Both the position numbers and the translations under genes were made by a program. A stretch of DNA of 64,000 bases, taken from the NCBI GenBank assembly GCA_027625915.1, contig JANTQA010000048.1:682001-746000 (forward strand). Reading direction: 5' to 3'. This document shows, in pieces, positions 37,452-49,900 of the stretch (position 1 is its first letter; the number at the start of each line of letters is the position of its first letter). Source of the DNA: Anaeramoeba flamelloides. Taxonomy: Eukaryota; Metamonada; Anaeramoebidae. Under the pieces are notes generated by a model. The model made no database searches. It saw only the letters and a program-made list of their open reading frames with translations, and was not told where the DNA came from.

Positions 37452-38509
37452 TTAATTCTTCGTAAGCAGCATTTTTTTTTTCACCTTACCAAGCACATTC
37501 GGAACGTTATTCGAGTGCTGTATTTTTTTCAAAATTTGTAAAATTTTTAATAGTTCGCGATCCTTTCTCCAGTTGACAAATTTCGGGTTGTTGTCCTGGA
37601 CAAAAAAGCGCTTTGCTGGTATTGCGTTTCTTTCGTTGCGAGAATAAGCAAAGGGCGTGTCGTCTACAATGGCAACCTTGTCCATTTCTCTGCCGAGAAT
37701 TGAGAGGTCCTTTAAATAGCCGTCTTTAAAGTTCGAACAGGATTCGCGGAACAGACGGTGGCTTATCAATTCATTTTCAGGATCGAGGTGATCCAAAATG
37801 GAATTTGCATAATAACTCAAGGACGCTGTAAAAACGACCACTTCAAACATCTGTGAGCACTCTTGCAGAAACTCGTCCAGATATGGTCTTTTTGTCACAA
37901 AGACTTTCCAATTTTTGCCTTGATCACTCAAATCGACAGAGAAATCATAGTTTTTGCTTTCTGTAAACGAGCTTGAAATCAAGGTCTGATCTAAGTCGAG
38001 ACACAAGGTGATTTTACCTTCTTTATCTAGACTTGGAAAGGGTAACAATTTGGGGGGCTGGTATGAGTCTTCTTTGTCTTCCTTTTGTTTTTGAAAAAGT
38101 TCGTAGTTGTGAAAAAAAAAATTTTTTAGATTTTTTTATTTTTTATTTTTTTTCATTTTGGAAATGAAAATGGGTTAGTTTTGTTTTAGCAAGTTGACAG
38201 GAAACGAAAAAAATAATTAACAAAAAAAGATTTTCAAAAAAGAAAAAAAAAAAAACAAACATCAAGAATAGTAAACCAAGGAGTCTCGCACTCGACGCCT
38301 GACTCTGGGTCTGACTCTGTTTCTGTTTTTTGTTTATTGATGAGCTGCGACTTATTTTCAGATTCTGTTGTTTCATTTTGATCATCCAAACGAAAGAGGT
38401 GTGTTAAGATGTTCAAGTCAACAGTTCTTTGTTTTTTTAAATCGTTTCCTTGCGTAAAGAATTCAAAATCTAAGTCTGGTAAAAATTGTCTCTTGTTGAT
38501 GAGCGACAT
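37452..38509 (-). CDS. SCP/FCP1-type (NIF domain) protein phosphatase, two exons
   Basis: Exon 1 is 38261-38509 (ATG at 38509) and exon 2 is 37452-38081. The 179-nt intron has a GTTTGT donor and an ACAAAAG acceptor, both at phase 0, giving 292 residues. Exon 1 alone would end in poly-Phe, and exon 2 has no ATG at its start, so the join is needed. Exon 2 carries the haloacid-dehalogenase phosphatase motifs: LCLDLDQTLI (Asp112 and Asp114 as nucleophile and acid), KRPYLDEFL, VVFTAS, HRLFRESC, YLKDLSILGR and VAIVDDTP. This is the SCP/Dullard pattern (usual motif DLDETL; here Gln replaces Glu). Such enzymes remove phosphate from RNA polymerase II tails or other phosphoserine proteins. The 94-residue N-terminus is polar with no membrane helix, arguing against a Dullard-type anchor. 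The precise substrate is unknown. Confidence 0.88.
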
Positions 38510-39318
38510 CAGTATGGAAATAATTAAAACCAAACAATTTATTTTCCAATAGAACTAAAAAAAAAAATGAAGTTCAAATTCATGCTTTATTTGGGCAAAA
38601 ATTGATGGTGTAAAATTACAAGAGAAAAGGGTTGTTAGTCGAATAAAAGGGAAAAATAATTGGCAAAATAATTTCATTTTGTGTAAAAAAGGTTGGAACA
38701 TTTTTTTTGTCTTTCCTTTCAAGTTGTCGATTGGGTGGCTATGGGTCAATTTGGTTGAACAACAGTTTCTATGTATCATCTTTTTAAAATTGAGAATTTT
38801 ATTTGATAAAAAAAACAAATTTAAATTTTGTTCTTACTGCTCACTTGTAAAAAATGGGTTTTAAAAAAAACAAAAGTCAATTTTTGTTGATGAAATTTAA
38901 AATATTTAATTGAGAACATTCGTAAAAATAATCTAATTTACATGATACTTTTCAAACATAATAAGAACTCAAATGAGCACTAAAACATTATAACAAGTGT
39001 AAAATCTAATTTAGATTTTATTAATTTCATCAAGATCATTCAAGTAGATTTACCAAATCAAAACTTTATTTTTGAAACGCAAGAGAATAAAAAAGAGAGA
39101 ATTATTATCTTGGGTTTTTTTAAACCTAAATTTTAAAGAAGTGTTGGCAGGGTTGAGAATTATAAATTTTATATCTAGAGGTTTGGTTGTTTGATTCTTC
39201 ATCTTGATATTTATGGATATTTTTTACAGTATCGATTTTTAAATAAAGATTTTTTATTAAAAATAGAAAATTCCGGATGAGTTCATTTTCGCAATTAGAT
39301 TATCTTTACAAGAATTGA

Positions 39319-39438
39319 ATTTTTTCGAGTATTTACAAAAGAATTCTGATTAAAGATACTCTAACTCATTGTGGGGTTTCTCCATACCCAATGTCGGCTT
39401 ACTATGGAAAAGGAGATTGTGATATTGTACTTCTCTAG
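39319..39438 (+). pseudogene. Short coding-like fragment
   Basis: A 39-codon open stretch between stops reads ...DTLTHCGVSPYPMSAYYGKG... and then DCDIVLL. The G, P, C, H and Y content is unusual for this AT-rich spacer and hints at a degraded exon, perhaps of a repeat protein. No family is assigned. Confidence 0.25.
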
Positions 39439-40617
39439 GTAGAAAAATCCGAAATACTGGTATTTGAATTTTAAATAGGAAAAATTTTCACTTCATTTTT
39501 CAATAGCCTTTTTCAAAATGAGCGTCCCCACAAAATTTCAACCTACTTTCTTTGAAAACTCTATTCATTTAAAAAAAAAAAATCTTGAAAAGGACTAAAA
39601 TATTCTTTCCCATATATAATTGAAATACCAGTAAACAAATAAAAAATTTAAAAGGATCTCAATTGTAAAAAACTTCAATTATAAAAAAAAATAAAAGTAA
39701 TCAATTATGAAAGAATTCCAAGGATCTAATTAAAAAAAAAAAAAAAAACAAAGTATCGGGCTTGAAAGACGAAAAATAAAATCATACAAAAATAAAAAAA
39801 TCTCAATAACAAAAATTGAAATAACAAAAAAAATAAAATAAAATCAAAGTCACTAATAAATTAAAGGTGTATTAAAAATTTTGGAGAAATTAAAACAAAA
39901 AAATACCTTGGTAAATTTGTTGGAGATTTCACCAACAATTATTGATCGATCATATTGTTAAATCTATCCAACTAATTTTATTTGAGTTCTTCTAATATAA
40001 ACAACACAACTTTAAGATCATATCAATCATTGAAAAAAATTTGAAAGAACGAAACGAGTTATGTAATTCAAAAAATGAAATGAAAAAAAATAACTAAAAG
40101 ATGAAAAAAAAAATTTTCATATTTTTACAAAAATGAAATTTATTTACAATTTTAATCAAATTATATTATTATGATTCTTTGAACCATTTTAACTGTGCTA
40201 AAAAAATTGAATTTTGGTTTATAAATATAAATCTATATTTAAATATATATATATATATATATAACCCCTTTCACTCAAAGGTAACCAGCCAAAAATGAAA
40301 TATTCAATTTATTTTTGGGAATCAATCGAATTTAGATTGTTTAGAAATGGAAGAAATAATAAACTTGGTATTAGAGTCGATACTCATAAAATAAAAGCCT
40401 GAACAAATCATAAATTTTAAAAAAAAATAAATGTTAAAAAAAATTTTGGGACACTTTTCATTAGAACGTCTTGTGGAAAATTCTCAATTTCTTTAGGAAA
40501 TTAAAATTGTTGACAATAGGATTTTTTTACTTGTAAATGTATGAATTTAAAAAGAAAATACAATACCCCACTTTTCCTAACGTTAATTTGGACTTTCAAA
40601 CCTTTTTTTTTTCAAAA

Positions 40618-40622
<5 letters not shown>

Positions 40623-40661
<39 letters not shown>
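40623..40661. repeat. 39-nt A homopolymer
   Basis: Directly visible run of A, followed by GGAAAAAGC. Confidence 0.9.
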
Positions 40662-40663
<2 letters not shown>

Positions 40664-41215
40664 AAAAAGCAAAAAACAAAATTTTACAAAATGAGAAAAA
40701 ATGAAATTGATCTAAAAATTGAAATTGTAGTTTGAGAAGAATAAGGAAGTAAACTTATAGAATATGATCTATTTCTCTAATAAAACTGGGCCACTTTAAC
40801 TGAAAAAGAGTTTATATATACATAGGTACAAATAGTAAGAAAAATAAAAAGAAAGGTTTAATAATCTGTGAAAATTAAATTTAAATTTCCAAAACCAAAG
40901 AAAATAGTATTAAACATCTGGATTTATTCAAAATTCTTTCTTTATTTTTCTTTCAAATAAAGAGTTATTAAAAAAAAATGTAAGGAAAAAAAAGAAAGTT
41001 ACATTTGATAGAACCCTGGAGTGAGAATTTGATCCGGCTTTATAATTGAAATTCATAAATTCTAACATCAAAGATAAAAAAAAAAAAAATACTAAAATCA
41101 AATAAAGTTCTTTTTATTATCCAAAACATTGTAAATCTTTCAGATAGATAAAAATGAAAATAATTAATTCTGAAGAATTATTAAAGATGGTGTAAAATAA
41201 ATAAAGTAAAAATAT

Positions 41216-41779
41216 TTAATAAATATATTCATCTAAATCTTCACATTCATATTTTATTAATTCTGAACGATTTGCCATCCAGGGATGGTTTAGAACCTCT
41301 TTTGTTGTAGGTCTATACTCTTGAAGAATATGCAATAGCCTCCGAATTAAATTTTTTGCCGCGATTGTAATACTAGAAAATGGGTCTGGAGAAAAATCAA
41401 ACACTGCCTTTTCAATTTGATTGTAAAGTGTTAAACCATCCTTTCTAGGTTCCTATAATTATTAATAAGAATAAGAAGAAACATACAATTGTATAATAAT
41501 AAGAATAAATATAAACAAGTTAGATAATAAAATGGATTAGAATTAATATATAAGCTAAATTTCAAAAATAGGGGCAGATTTTTCATCAGAAAAAAATATT
41601 TGTTTAATTGTTTTTTTTTTTTTTTTGAATAATAATGTATTTCACTAAAGTTTTTATAGATAATGACCAATATAGATTAACAAATAAAAAGATAGTGTAA
41701 TCATTTTATTTTTTGAAAGAAAAATGAAAAAAAAAAAAATAATAATAAAAAAGTTTGCCACTAAATTTGAAATTTGGCT

Positions 41780-41810
<31 letters not shown>

Positions 41811-44800
41811 AAATACAAAATTAACTCTATAATTTTAACTTATACTTTTTTATTGAAATGAATATTTTAAGGAATATATCAGTCTATAAAAAAAATAAAA
41901 ATGAAAAAATATACTTTCATTAACTAATTTAATAATTTCAAAAAAATAATTACAATAGATTATTTGGTGATATTATAAAAAAAAGTCAAATATTATAAAT
42001 AAATCATAAGAAACAATAAACCATAATCACCATTTAAACCCATAATTAATCCAAAGCCGATTACAAATAATCATAAAGAAATGATAATTCACCATATTGT
42101 AAATTGTTATAAAATAGTGAAAAAGTGTATTTCTTTTAATTGTTTCTTTATTTTTATTTATCTATTGCAAACAGTTCTGAATAACAGATATTCAAATGAT
42201 TAATGATCTTTTCAGAAAAAAATATTTTAACAAAAAAAAAATTAAATTGAAATTATCTAAAAGGGGGGTATTACTATACAATTATTGAATACAATGAAAA
42301 AGATAACGAAATACCATACTCCATTTGTGGCCAACCAAAAAATTGTTTAAACTATAGACAAACTTTCTATTGGAGAGAGCGAGAGAGAGTAGGAACGAAT
42401 ACCCAAACACTTTTCAAATTGATGATTGTTAAATTTGCGTTATTCTGGAATATTTACGATTTGAAACATCTCAGTAAAGCTTGAATAGACTGTAAACAAT
42501 GGTTCAGCCGAAGATAACTTAACCTATTGTAAAATTAAATATGGCTTGGAATAGTTTTGTTTAACTATATGACCAAAATTTCATGAATTCTTAAAGTTGA
42601 GATTCATTTTTTTTTTATTCTTGTTAATGTACAAGATTAGATCTATTTACCCACTAAACCAATACTCTAAAAAATAAATATTTTTAGATCTTGATCATTG
42701 ATTTGGTTTATTTTGTGTTTTTTTAATTTTTTAAGCAAGTAGTGACATTTTTCCCATTTTGAAAAATTTTAATTGTAACAGCATTACCAAAAAAATGAAT
42801 TTTTGAGTACCATGGGGTATTTAAACTTTGGAACCAAAATACCATTCACCACTCTATTTGTGAAAAAAAAAAAAAAAACGAACCAAAAGTAAATCAGAGT
42901 TGAATCTTTCAATTTGTAAAATTTTTGAACATTATTTTTGATTCAATTTTATGTTTTTTAAATTTTGTTTTGGATCTTGAAATGTTTTTATGGGGATGTT
43001 TGAAATTAATCCAAGAAAAACCAAAAAAGAAAACCCGGGTAGGTGTGTATTTGAAATAAATCTTTTCTTTTAGAAGACTAAAAACAAAATATTATCTTTT
43101 CGAATAAATTTGTTGAAATCAAGAATGAATAAAAAACAATTCGAAAAAAACCTATTTTTGAAGATTTGTTTTCTTAATATTCTTAATTTTTATAAATCCA
43201 AACAATTTATTACCATTTTGAATTTCTCACCTCATTAACATTTATTATTATTTAACAAAACACATTTTTTTACAAATTTATTTTCAAGATTCTTTTTTCA
43301 AATATTTTAATCAAACTAAGTAAAAACAAAGGATACTATTTCAAGATTAAAATAAAGGGGTTGAATTCTCGGAACCAAAAAACAACTACAAAAAGATTCA
43401 CCTCCAAAGAAAAAGAGAATATACTGGAAAAAATGAAATCTGAATCCAGAATTATTTCGGGGTTTCAATTTAATTGAAAAAAAAAGAATTATCAAATCGA
43501 ACACATTTGCCCAATAAATCTATTCATTTTCTGGAGAGGAATTCAAAAAATACCCTATTTAATGAACCCAAACTAGAATTAGATGACTTAAATGACCATA
43601 GGATTTTTAAATTTATTTTGGAAATTTTCAGATTTCAGAAATAAAAACTAATTTTTTAATAAAAAATTTTCCAATAAAAATTATTTTCATAAAGAATGAA
43701 AAATAAAATCAAATTAAAAAGGAAGTAACGATATCAAATGTTACAAATAAGATCAAGAAAAAAATGATTTTTTTATTATTATTTCTTGATCAAATTTTTC
43801 ATTTTTTTTGATTTCCATTTTTTAGTTGGTATGTAAATATCTTATACTAGGATAGATTCAACTCTCATATTTATTAAAATATTAATGTGTTTGGCTAAAG
43901 TAATAATTTGAATGATTCAGTTTCACATAAATGATAAAACTTAAAATTTGTAATATGTACTTACTCCCTTAAATAATTAATTTTTTTTTTGTTTGTTGAT
44001 GAACAAAAAATATGTTTTTTTAAATTAAAAAATATTTAAAGTTATCATAAATTTTATCAACCTATAAACCAATTGACATATTTGACCAGGACATTTCTCA
44101 AAATATCAGGAATTGTCATTTATTGTATTTTTTTAAACGATATCATGAAAATAAATAGTAACGATCAATTAATCTTAAAACATCACCAAACATAAATATA
44201 GTTGATTTCAAAATAAATTGTTTTTGTAAATGAATGTAATTACAATTTTATTGAAAAATAGTTTTTTGTTGGGTGTTTTTTCCATAAAATAATCAATTTT
44301 GGTAAAGAAAAAAAACATGATCAAATAAAAAAAAAATTTAACTTTAATATGAATTATTTTCTCTATCTTTGAATTTTTCTTTCTTGAGAAAATAAAACAA
44401 GAAATTAATTCCTAGGTAATATAATTGTTCAACTTTTATTGTTTTCTGAGTTCGTTTAACCTTTAAATCAAAACCATCATCCCAAAAACTCTATTAATTA
44501 TGAAATATATTCAATTTTTTACTCTATTAATTCTATAAATTGTTTTTTAATATCGATCGATATTATTGGAATCATGGAGTTAAATTTTTATAAAATTTTG
44601 CAATATGAAATGAAGTTTACAAAATTAAATTCTACTTTTTAAAGAATAATACATTAATTAATTAGGGTTATATAGAAAATTGAATAATTATCTGGACAAG
44701 AGAAGAAATGTAGATAAAATATACCCTTCAAGGAATACCCATAAAAAAGATACACATTAAAGTTTTTGGAATATAAATTTCCAAAAAAGCTATGTAAGTT

Positions 44801-46903
44801 GACTTGAATTGATTAGAAGGGGGATAAAAGTAAAATTCTGGACTTTACGAAAAAGTTTGAAAGAATCTTGGAAGTTTTTTTTTTTTTTTTTTGAGTAAAA
44901 ATAAATGATAGTTTTTGATATTGAACTGTGTTTCATTTTTGTTCAATTATAATTATTAACTTTTCTTAAATTTCTAAAAGATGAAATCAGCAGATTCCAG
45001 TCAATATTTATTTAATATTTCTTTAAATTTTGTAATTATAATATAAAAAATTAGAATAAAGACAATAAAAAAATTAAAATTTTACCTGAAATACTCGAAT
45101 ACCAGATAACCTATATATAAATATATAATTTGAAAAAAAAAAATAATAAATAAATAAATAAAAAACAAAACATTGAATTAATTAAAAAAATTGTTTTAAT
45201 AATTCATGTATTTTTCAAAATGATTTATATAGAGTATAGTGAATAAAACAAAGTAATAAATAAAAATACTTACAGCATATACAGAATAACACCGGCCGAC
45301 CATAAATCACATGGTTTATTTATATTGAATTCGGGGGATAGTGTTTCTGGTGCTCTTGTGCTTGTTCGCTGTGCAATTGTATATGATGATAAATTGTTAG
45401 GTATTAAATTATCAATGCCTCGGTTAGATAAAACAACTTTAATCTTTGAATCAATAATTTTTATCAAGAGAATTTCGGGTCTAATATTACGATGTACGAT
45501 TTCGTTCTCATGGAGAAAATCAATGATTTGGATTATTTGTTCGAAAATTGATCTTGCCTCTTCTTCTGGAAACTTTTCCCTTTTTTGTATTACACTTGAA
45601 AGATCATCCAAATTAAGATATTCTCTTATAATATATAAATGATCTTCAGTCGTGATAACAGAATGTATTCTCACCAGATTTTCTGATTGGATTTCTTTTA
45701 ATTTATTTATGGATTGAAGAAATTTTTTTTTATTTGTTTCGTGTTCTAATTCTTTTTGATCGTAGAAAATTTTATTTTCAAATGCTTGAACAGTAATTAA
45801 TTCTTTATTGTGGATGTTTCTACCTAAATAAACTTGCCCGTATCCACCCCTTTTTCAATTTTAGTTTTTTTTTTTTTTTTTTTTTTTTGAATAAATTATT
45901 TTTAAAATATTTGAATTTTGTTAAAAAAAGAATTAGATACATGTGTTTTAAATAGGTGAGGATCAAAACTTTTGCTGAAATTATTTGATTCGCTCTTTAT
46001 AAAAGTTAGGATAACACTTTTAAAAACTTTTTGTCTTTTTTTTTTTTTTTTATTGTTGAGAAGAGGTGATTCAACAAAATTATCTCCTGTTTGCCGTTAA
46101 GTTTTCCAGAATTTAAAAGAACGGAGTAAAATCATAGATTTTATTCAATTCTTTTGTATTCTGGAAAACCGTCCTTAACTTTTCAATAATTCAAAAAAAT
46201 TGAGCAAAATCTTTGATTTTTCTCCATTCTTTTGAATTATGGAAAAGCTGGGCACTCTAAAACACTTTCAGGAACTCTAAAATTGTAAAAACTTTTAGTC
46301 TTTTTTTTTTTTTTTTTTTATTTTTGAAGGGAGGAAATTAATTTCCTCTTACAGCCCTAACGTCTAAATTTTTGTTTAGAAATTTTAATAAAGAATCATA
46401 ATTATCTTTTTCATTAACTAATGACAAGATAAATAGTGAATCTTTGTTTCCAATAATATCAAAGATATTATTCTTATTATTTTTGTTGATTTGAATTAGT
46501 TTTTTAATCCAATTTGTTCGATTTTTTTCATAGGATGGGCAGTCCCATTAAAAACTTTTAGTCTTTTCATTTTTTTAAATTAACATACTAAAATTTAATT
46601 TTTCAATTTTTTCTTAAATTTTGATTTGGATAAATATCACACGAATATCGTATATCCATGTGAGTTCAAAATTTGTTTAACTGATATAGTTTTGATTTTT
46701 GTTATTATTTTTTTTTTCAATTTTTTTAATTATATTTTTTTGAAATAGAATTTTTACAAAAGTTTTTTTTAGAGATATTTTTATTGATAATGTAAATGAT
46801 AATTGTGTTTTATTTTTATTCTTTATTTATCACATTTCTTAAGTAATATAATATTTAATATTTATTTTTAAAATAAAAAATAAAATAATTACAATGTTTT
46901 TAG

Positions 46904-46941
<38 letters not shown>

Positions 46942-49900
46942 TAAAAAACATAGTCATGTTATATATTTCAAAAAGAAAAAGAAAGATAATTATTTTTTTT
47001 ATAAAATATAAAATCTATTTCGGATAAATATTAACTTTATATTCAAAAAATAATGATTTTTTTATAGAAAAATAAAAAAAAAGTTGGAGGAGAAGAAGAA
47101 ATATTTACTCGTTTGCTAACCCAAAAATTTTATAAGATTTTGCAATTTCTTTCTATTTTATTATAAAAAAAAAATTATTATTAAAAAATAAATTACGATT
47201 GAGATTCAGGGGGGGTTATTTTAAATAATAATAATAATAATAATAATAATCGTAATAGGTAGAAGAATTAAATAAATTCAAAATATAAAATTCTGGAAAA
47301 TTTTAATTTACAATTTCTGAAAGGGGACTTGGCATGTTTGCATATTGGAAAAAAAATCTATATTCTATTGAAAAAAATAAAAGATTTTTAGAAAAAATAT
47401 AATGAATAACAAGACAAAAATAAATAATAAAAAAAAATCCGAAAACCATACTGGGTGCAATTTTTTGTGAAATTTTTGGTTCAACTAAAGTGATTTCATC
47501 ACAATGCGATAATTTGATTTTTTTATTGTTTCCTATTAACTATGGATTGTTATTGTAAAATTATTTAGAAATATTAAGATTTTTTTTTTTTTTGGTTTGA
47601 TGAATTGAGGATGTTTAAAAGAAATAATAATAATCAAAAAAACATATAATTTTAAAGTTTTGTAAACTGGATTCAATTTTAAAAATCAATTAATTTTTTT
47701 TTGATCACACCAAAATTCACTTTTAGAAAAAAAAAAAACTTTTTAAATAAATTATTTAGGAAATACTAAATAAATGCATTTACTTGCCAACGAAATGTTA
47801 AGAATTATTTAACTACTCCAAAAAAGATACAAAACAAAAAATAAATAATTATAAATCAAAATAAAAAAAAGAGCATTTCGATATTTTTGTTTGGAGTATA
47901 GTAAAAAAAAAAAAAAGTATTGGTAAATACATTCACTTTTATCTAATAATTATTGATCAATTAAAGGTTTGTTATCATCAACTCATTTTGATTTGTTTTT
48001 CTGTTTAAAAGAACCCAACAGTATTTTAATATGAATCATTCCAATTTTTTTTTTCCAGAACTAAAGAAAGGATTACAAAATTAGAAAAAGGGAAAATCGA
48101 AAATAATAAAACAAAAAAATCGAAAAAAATATTCTCATATTTTACTCAAAGATTTGGAAAAATCAAAATTATTCACAATTTCCAGGAAATCGTGATACTG
48201 TGGGGTTTTTAACTGTTTTAACTATTTCAAAAATATTGAATTAAAATTTATCCCAATTTTTCTTGTTGATTCAATATTATTTTCAAGTATTACTGAAAAA
48301 CATTGATAAAATATAAATGAATTAAAAAACAAATTAGAGGTTGAATTATAGATATATTACGAAGATCGTTTTTTAACTGTCCAATCTTCGAGAAAATATT
48401 TTAATTAAATTATCACGAAAAAAAAACCAAAAATTGTAAACTGTGGTTCAAAAAGTAATCATTTGAAAGTTGTAAAAAAATAAATATAATAAAAAACAGT
48501 TCTTTTTTTGTTAGTCAAAATCAATTAATTTTTGTTAATTTTATTATTGAATGAATTAGTTAAAGGTCAAAATAGAGGGTTATGTGTGATTTCCTATCCA
48601 CGTTTAATTATTCAAAGTTTAATTTCTATTATTATTAACAAATAATATTTATAACTAACAAACACCACAAATCTATTTCCAGTGCCCATTTACTAAAAAA
48701 AAAAAAAAAAAAAAAAAAATGGAAAACTTCTTTAAAAGGACTTTGGCACATAGACCATGACAAGTTATTTTATTTTTGGATAATAGTTTTCAAATGTTAT
48801 TAATAAGTTTAGGAGATACTTTTGAAAAGATTTTTTTTTATGGAAATCAATTTACAAAAATATTATGTTTTTTTTTATTAAACTATTTTTCAAAAATTTT
48901 GACTCACTTTATAATGCCAATGGGGGTTGTTTTGAAGGTTTATTACAGTATTCTTTACAAAAAATATTTTCAAATTTTTGGATCAAGAATCATTTTTTCT
49001 AATTTTGCAAATTTTAGCTTTGCTTTTTCAAATTTTTGTCTTTCTTTTGTTTTTCTTTTTCTTTTTTTTTTTTTTTTTCAAAAGATCATTTGGAAAAAAA
49101 AAAGAGATCTTCGAAAAGTAAAATAATCACTAAGAAAATTGAGACTATGTAATGTCTTTGAAAATGGATTTAATTATTCATAAGAAATCTTGTTGTTCAA
49201 CTTTTTTTCAATAAAAGTTCAGTAATAAAAAATCCGTAATTCCCTTTTCAAAAATTGTGACTCACTTTTTTTTAGTTTTTGGTTTTATTTTTTTTTAATT
49301 TTTAATCTATTAGGCTTTTATATATTTAGAATGACTTAAAAGTGAATTACAAATCATATTTAGTTATTAATTATTCTTGAATACTAAAGGATAATTTTTT
49401 TTTTTCAATTTATTATTCCAGGTGAGTCACAATTTTTGAAAAAGAGTTTATTTTCTTTTTGAATATTATAATAAAATAAATATAAAATTTTAATAATTAA
49501 ATGAATTGATATTTGATATACTTTCAATGGGTGTTAAATTTTAAATATTTTGTTCTTTAAATTTCAAAATATCATTTCTGACAAAGAGTAAAAAAAAATA
49601 ATAATAAAAACATACTTTCCCGTTAACCCAAACACCATTGGTCGATTTGTCTGTTAACCAAGCGATTGGCGGTTGGTTGTTTTCTTTTTGCTCTGATTTT
49701 TTAACACGTTCCAAAATTATTTCACAATGATTTTTGGATATTTTTTCATCATCAATAAAAATATTTGATATTTTAGTTCTTCCTATTCTTACTATTGTTA
49801 ATTAAATCATATTCAATTAATATATAAATAAAGATTAATAATGAAAAATGTGATGTAGAAAGTTTATATAAATAAAATTTTTATTATTGTTTTATTATTT

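Larger units (their letters stand above)
38510..41215. other. Spacer with repeats and one coding-like fragment
   Basis: Holds the putative promoter of the phosphatase gene (38510-38870), a coding-like fragment (39319-39438), an F6-type repeat (39870-40200), a (TA)n run near 40243-40262, and a 39-nt A run (40623-40661). No complete gene is seen. Confidence 0.5.

Noticed and set aside
38234-38533. Standalone 99-codon reading of the phosphatase first exon
   Set aside because: Its end (VCFFFFLF) is intron read-through, and its apparent first codon is TTG; splicing to exon 2 at phase 0 explains it.
45325-45642. 105-codon plus-strand frame
   Set aside because: Antisense shadow of the kinase-like exon 45274-45849.
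48776-49126. 116-codon frame similar to one at 23055-23312
   Set aside because: The similarity is because both lie in copies of the F2 element in opposite orientation; the frame is not conserved in the third copy.
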